DNA of 14,954 bases from positions 1 to 14,954 of the forward strand of contig JAJYDH010000015.1 in NCBI GenBank assembly GCA_021777685.1, read 5' to 3'. Each line of letters opens with the position of its first letter. Position 1 is the first letter of the stretch. The stretch comes from Planctomycetota bacterium. Its GTDB lineage: Bacteria; Planctomycetota; Planctomycetia; Isosphaerales; Isosphaeraceae. The position numbers were made by a program, and so were the translations under genes. Shown in pieces: positions 13,006 to 14,954 of this stretch. A model generated the notes under the pieces. The model was not told the DNA's origin. It did not search any database and saw only the letters and a program-made list of their open reading frames with translations.

Positions 13006-14400
13006 TCAACCGTCGAGCGAACCGGCGCGCTCGCGGGGGAGCCAGCGGCCCCAGCCGTCCTCGCCGACGAACCGATAATGATCGACGATCTTCCGGCCCC
13101 TCGAAAAGGTCATCTCGGCGAAACCGCCGAGTTCCCACCCCTGATAAGGGCTCCAGTCGGCGTTCGTCTCCATCCGGGCGTGGTCGACCGTGATGGTCTT
13201 CTCGGGGTCGATCAGGACGAGGTCGGCGTCGCTCCCCGGGGCGATCAGCCCTTTGCGGGGGTACAGGCCCATGAGCCGGGCCGGGTTGGTGCAGCACTTC
13301 TCGACCAGTTGCTCGATCGTGAGCCGGCCGGCGCGGACGCCGTGGGTGTAGACGATCGGTATCAGCGTCTCCAGACCGGGCAGGCCCATCGGGATCTTCG
13401 TCCAGTCCCCTTCCCAGCGGGCTTTCTGCTCGCGGGAGAAGGTGCAGGTGTCGGTCGAGACGACGCTGACCTCGCCGTCGACCAGCCCTCGCCAGAGTCG
13501 GTCCTGGTCGAGCCTCGACTTGACTTGCGGGCAGCAGGCGAACAGGTGGCCGTCGGGCCCGTCGAAGACGGAGTCGTCGAGGACCAGATACTGGGCGCAG
13601 GTCTCGGCGTAGACGTCGACGCCCCGGGCCCTGGCCGCCTTGACGAGGTCGGCCCCCTGGCGGGTGGACATGTGGACGATGTAGAGCCGGCCGCCCGTCG
13701 CCTCGGCCCAGGTGATGGCCCGCTGGATCGCCTCGGCCTCGATGACGTTGGGCCTGGTGATCGCGTGGAGCCTGGCGCCGTGCTTCGCCATCAATTCGGG
13801 CGTGTGGTGGCGGGCGATCAGCTCGTCGAGGACCCGGCTCGACTCGGCGTGGACCAGGAGCATCGCCCCGAGGTCCTTGCAGCGCTCCAGGGTGTTGAAG
13901 ATCGCCCGGTCGTCGGACTGCCACCCTTCCGAGGCGTAGATCATGAACTCCTTGAAGGTCGGGCAGCCGAGTCGGACCATCGACTCCATCTCGGGGCCGT
14001 GCCGGTCCCAGTCGGTGATGGCCAGGTGGAAGCAATAGTCGACGGCCGCCTTCGGCCCGGCCCGGTCCTTCCAGTTGCGGAAGGCGTCGTGGAGCGTCTC
14101 CTCGCCGTAGGGGATGGCGAAGTCGATGACGGTCGTCACCCCGCCCCGGGCCGCGGCGCGGGTGCCGGTCCGCCAGTCGTCGGCGGAGACGGTCCCGCAG
14201 AACGGCAGCTCCAGGTGGACGTGGACATCCACCCCGCCGGGGATCAGGATCTTGCCCGAGGCGTCGACGACCTCGGCGCCGTCGCGGTCCAGCCCCTCGC
14301 CGACGGCCGCGATGGTCTCGCCCTTGATGGCCACGTCCCGCGCCGCGAGGCCCTCCGGCCCGACGACCGCCGCGTTGACGATGACCCGGTCATAGCCCAT
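13006..14400 (-). CDS. hydA: Dihydropyrimidinase (D-hydantoinase family)
   Basis: A 464-residue cytoplasmic binuclear-zinc amidohydrolase. The predicted reaction opens dihydrouracil or dihydrothymine to the N-carbamoyl-beta-amino acid, step two of reductive pyrimidine degradation. Metal ligands: His60 and His62 (DVHVHLE), the likely carboxylated Lys150 (TFKEFMIY), His184 (VHAES), His243 (IVHMS) and Asp317 (VSTDTCTF). Tyr155 lies where dihydropyrimidinases bind substrate. Two places differ from common forms: STDTC where SDHC or SDNC is usual, and TKIPMGLPGLET where TKIPNG is usual. The latter recalls allantoinase and dihydroorotase, so another cyclic amide substrate is possible. The length is normal. 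The ribosome binding site before the ATG is weak. It is followed by preT after 168 bases and preceded, 30 bases upstream, by another minus-strand gene, so it may be cotranscribed with that gene. Confidence 0.93.
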   Translation of the reverse strand: MGYDRVIVNAAVVGPEGLAARDVAIKGETIAAVGEGLDRDGAEVVDASGKILIPGGVDVHVHLELPFCGTVSADDWRTGTRAAARGGVTTVIDFAIPYGEETLHDAFRNWKDRAGPKAAVDYCFHLAITDWDRHGPEMESMVRLGCPTFKEFMIYASEGWQSDDRAIFNTLERCKDLGAMLLVHAESSRVLDELIARHHTPELMAKHGARLHAITRPNVIEAEAIQRAITWAEATGGRLYIVHMSTRQGADLVKAARARGVDVYAETCAQYLVLDDSVFDGPDGHLFACCPQVKSRLDQDRLWRGLVDGEVSVVSTDTCTFSREQKARWEGDWTKIPMGLPGLETLIPIVYTHGVRAGRLTIEQLVEKCCTNPARLMGLYPRKGLIAPGSDADLVLIDPEKTITVDHARMETNADWSPYQGWELGGFAEMTFSRGRKIVDHYRFVGEDGWGRWLPRERAGSLDG

Positions 14401-14430
14401 GCGTCTGGCCCGTTGAGGTTGGCATGCCTG

Positions 14431-14954
14431 TCAATTCGCCCCCGGGGCACCGATCGGAGATCCCTCCGGGCCGGCCGATGCCAGGGGGCTCCCGGCCGAG
14501 TAGCGGAGGAACGTCGAGTCGTCGTCGGGGTCCTTCGCCAGGACCAGGTCGCCGATCGCGACCCGCTCCGAGTCGATGGTCGGATATCCTTCCCAGCTCT
14601 TGTAGTCGCGGACGTTCCCGGCGGTCAAGATCCGGATCGGCTCCAGGGGGGGCTTGAGCTGGGCGAGCACGGTCGAATCCCAGACCGCGTAGGCCCAGGG
14701 CCAAGGGCCGCCGTCGGAGGGCCAGGGGCGGGCCGAGGTCCAGGACTGATCGTCGAAATCGGGGCGATTCCAGCCCGGAGGCGACCCGTCGGCGCACTTC
14801 CAGGTCTCGTCGGTCTTGACCAGGATCGACTCGCGACCGCCCTCGGTCGAGGTGATCTGCGCGAGCAGGCCGGCGGTCGTGCCGAACTTGGCGTCGAGTC
14901 GGTCGAGCCGGTTGGTCCCCTGGACGGCCAGGACGTTCTTGCCCCTCCGGAGCC
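14431..14954 (-). CDS. C-terminal part of a larger protein with a possible galactose-binding-like domain, N-terminus outside the window
   Basis: The frame is open from the right edge to a TGA at 14431, giving 174 residues with no start codon needed inside. Visible stretches include GKNVLAVQGTN, TAGLLAQI, ESILVKTDETWKCADG and RPDFDDQSWTSARPW, a pattern seen in jelly-roll, galactose-binding-like modules of secreted glycoside hydrolases and large planctomycete surface or cytochrome proteins. The last about 70 residues (NVRDYKSWEGYPTID, GDLVLAKDPDDDSTFLRY) are not recognised. An exported, multidomain protein is likely but not provable from this part. It runs on the same strand as the dihydropyrimidinase gene with a 30-base gap; a functional link is not evident. 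A shorter frame that begins at a GTG at 14670 is only the tail of this gene. Confidence 0.75.
   Translation of the reverse strand, partial: LRRGKNVLAVQGTNRLDRLDAKFGTTAGLLAQITSTEGGRESILVKTDETWKCADGSPPGWNRPDFDDQSWTSARPWPSDGGPWPWAYAVWDSTVLAQLKPPLEPIRILTAGNVRDYKSWEGYPTIDSERVAIGDLVLAKDPDDDSTFLRYSAGSPLASAGPEGSPIGAPGAN

Overview
The window is GC-rich chromosomal DNA that most likely comes from a planctomycete of the Isosphaeraceae type. The exported CAP-domain protein starts with an arginine-rich N-terminus followed by an LExLExRxxLS motif, which is typical of secreted planctomycete proteins. Genes are loosely packed, and several gaps carry GC-rich palindromic elements. The lineage is inferred from these features, not proven.

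Left part (1-3826): the C-terminally truncated gene of an alpha-D-phosphohexomutase (minus strand), a 612-base gap, then a secreted CAP/SCP-domain protein (plus strand) with a strong ribosome binding site and a very strong terminator. Next come a minus-strand tRNA-Arg(CCG) with its own promoter and a small hairpin element.

Main part (3828-14400): a minus-strand cluster that encodes the full reductive pyrimidine degradation route. In transcription order it holds dihydropyrimidinase, PreT (NADH/flavin/Fe-S subunit of dihydropyrimidine dehydrogenase), a small lower-GC cysteine-rich protein with a possible MshEN/GspE-N-like domain, PreA (FMN/Fe-S catalytic subunit), a DapA/NanA-family aldolase, a secreted HExxH metallopeptidase-like protein, a nucleobase/nucleoside deaminase, an NCS1 nucleobase or hydantoin permease, and a beta-ureidopropionase-like amidohydrolase. 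Together they could import a pyrimidine base, deaminate cytosine (if that is the deaminase substrate), reduce uracil or thymine, open the ring, and release ammonia, CO2 and a beta-amino acid.

The cluster is not one compact operon. A short plus-strand gene (9147-9374) and several hairpins lie inside it. Plausible sigma-70 promoters stand before the aldolase gene and before the deaminase-permease-amidohydrolase unit, so it probably consists of several transcription units. Two different palindromic elements with perfect 23-24 base inverted ends sit before preT and before preA. A partial minus-strand gene of uncertain function (14431-14954) enters from the right edge, 30 bases upstream of the dihydropyrimidinase gene.

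I found no transposase, integrase, CRISPR array or rRNA. The most unusual spot is the preT-preA interval, where a lower-GC unknown gene and a 126-base palindromic element separate two genes whose products are expected to form one enzyme.
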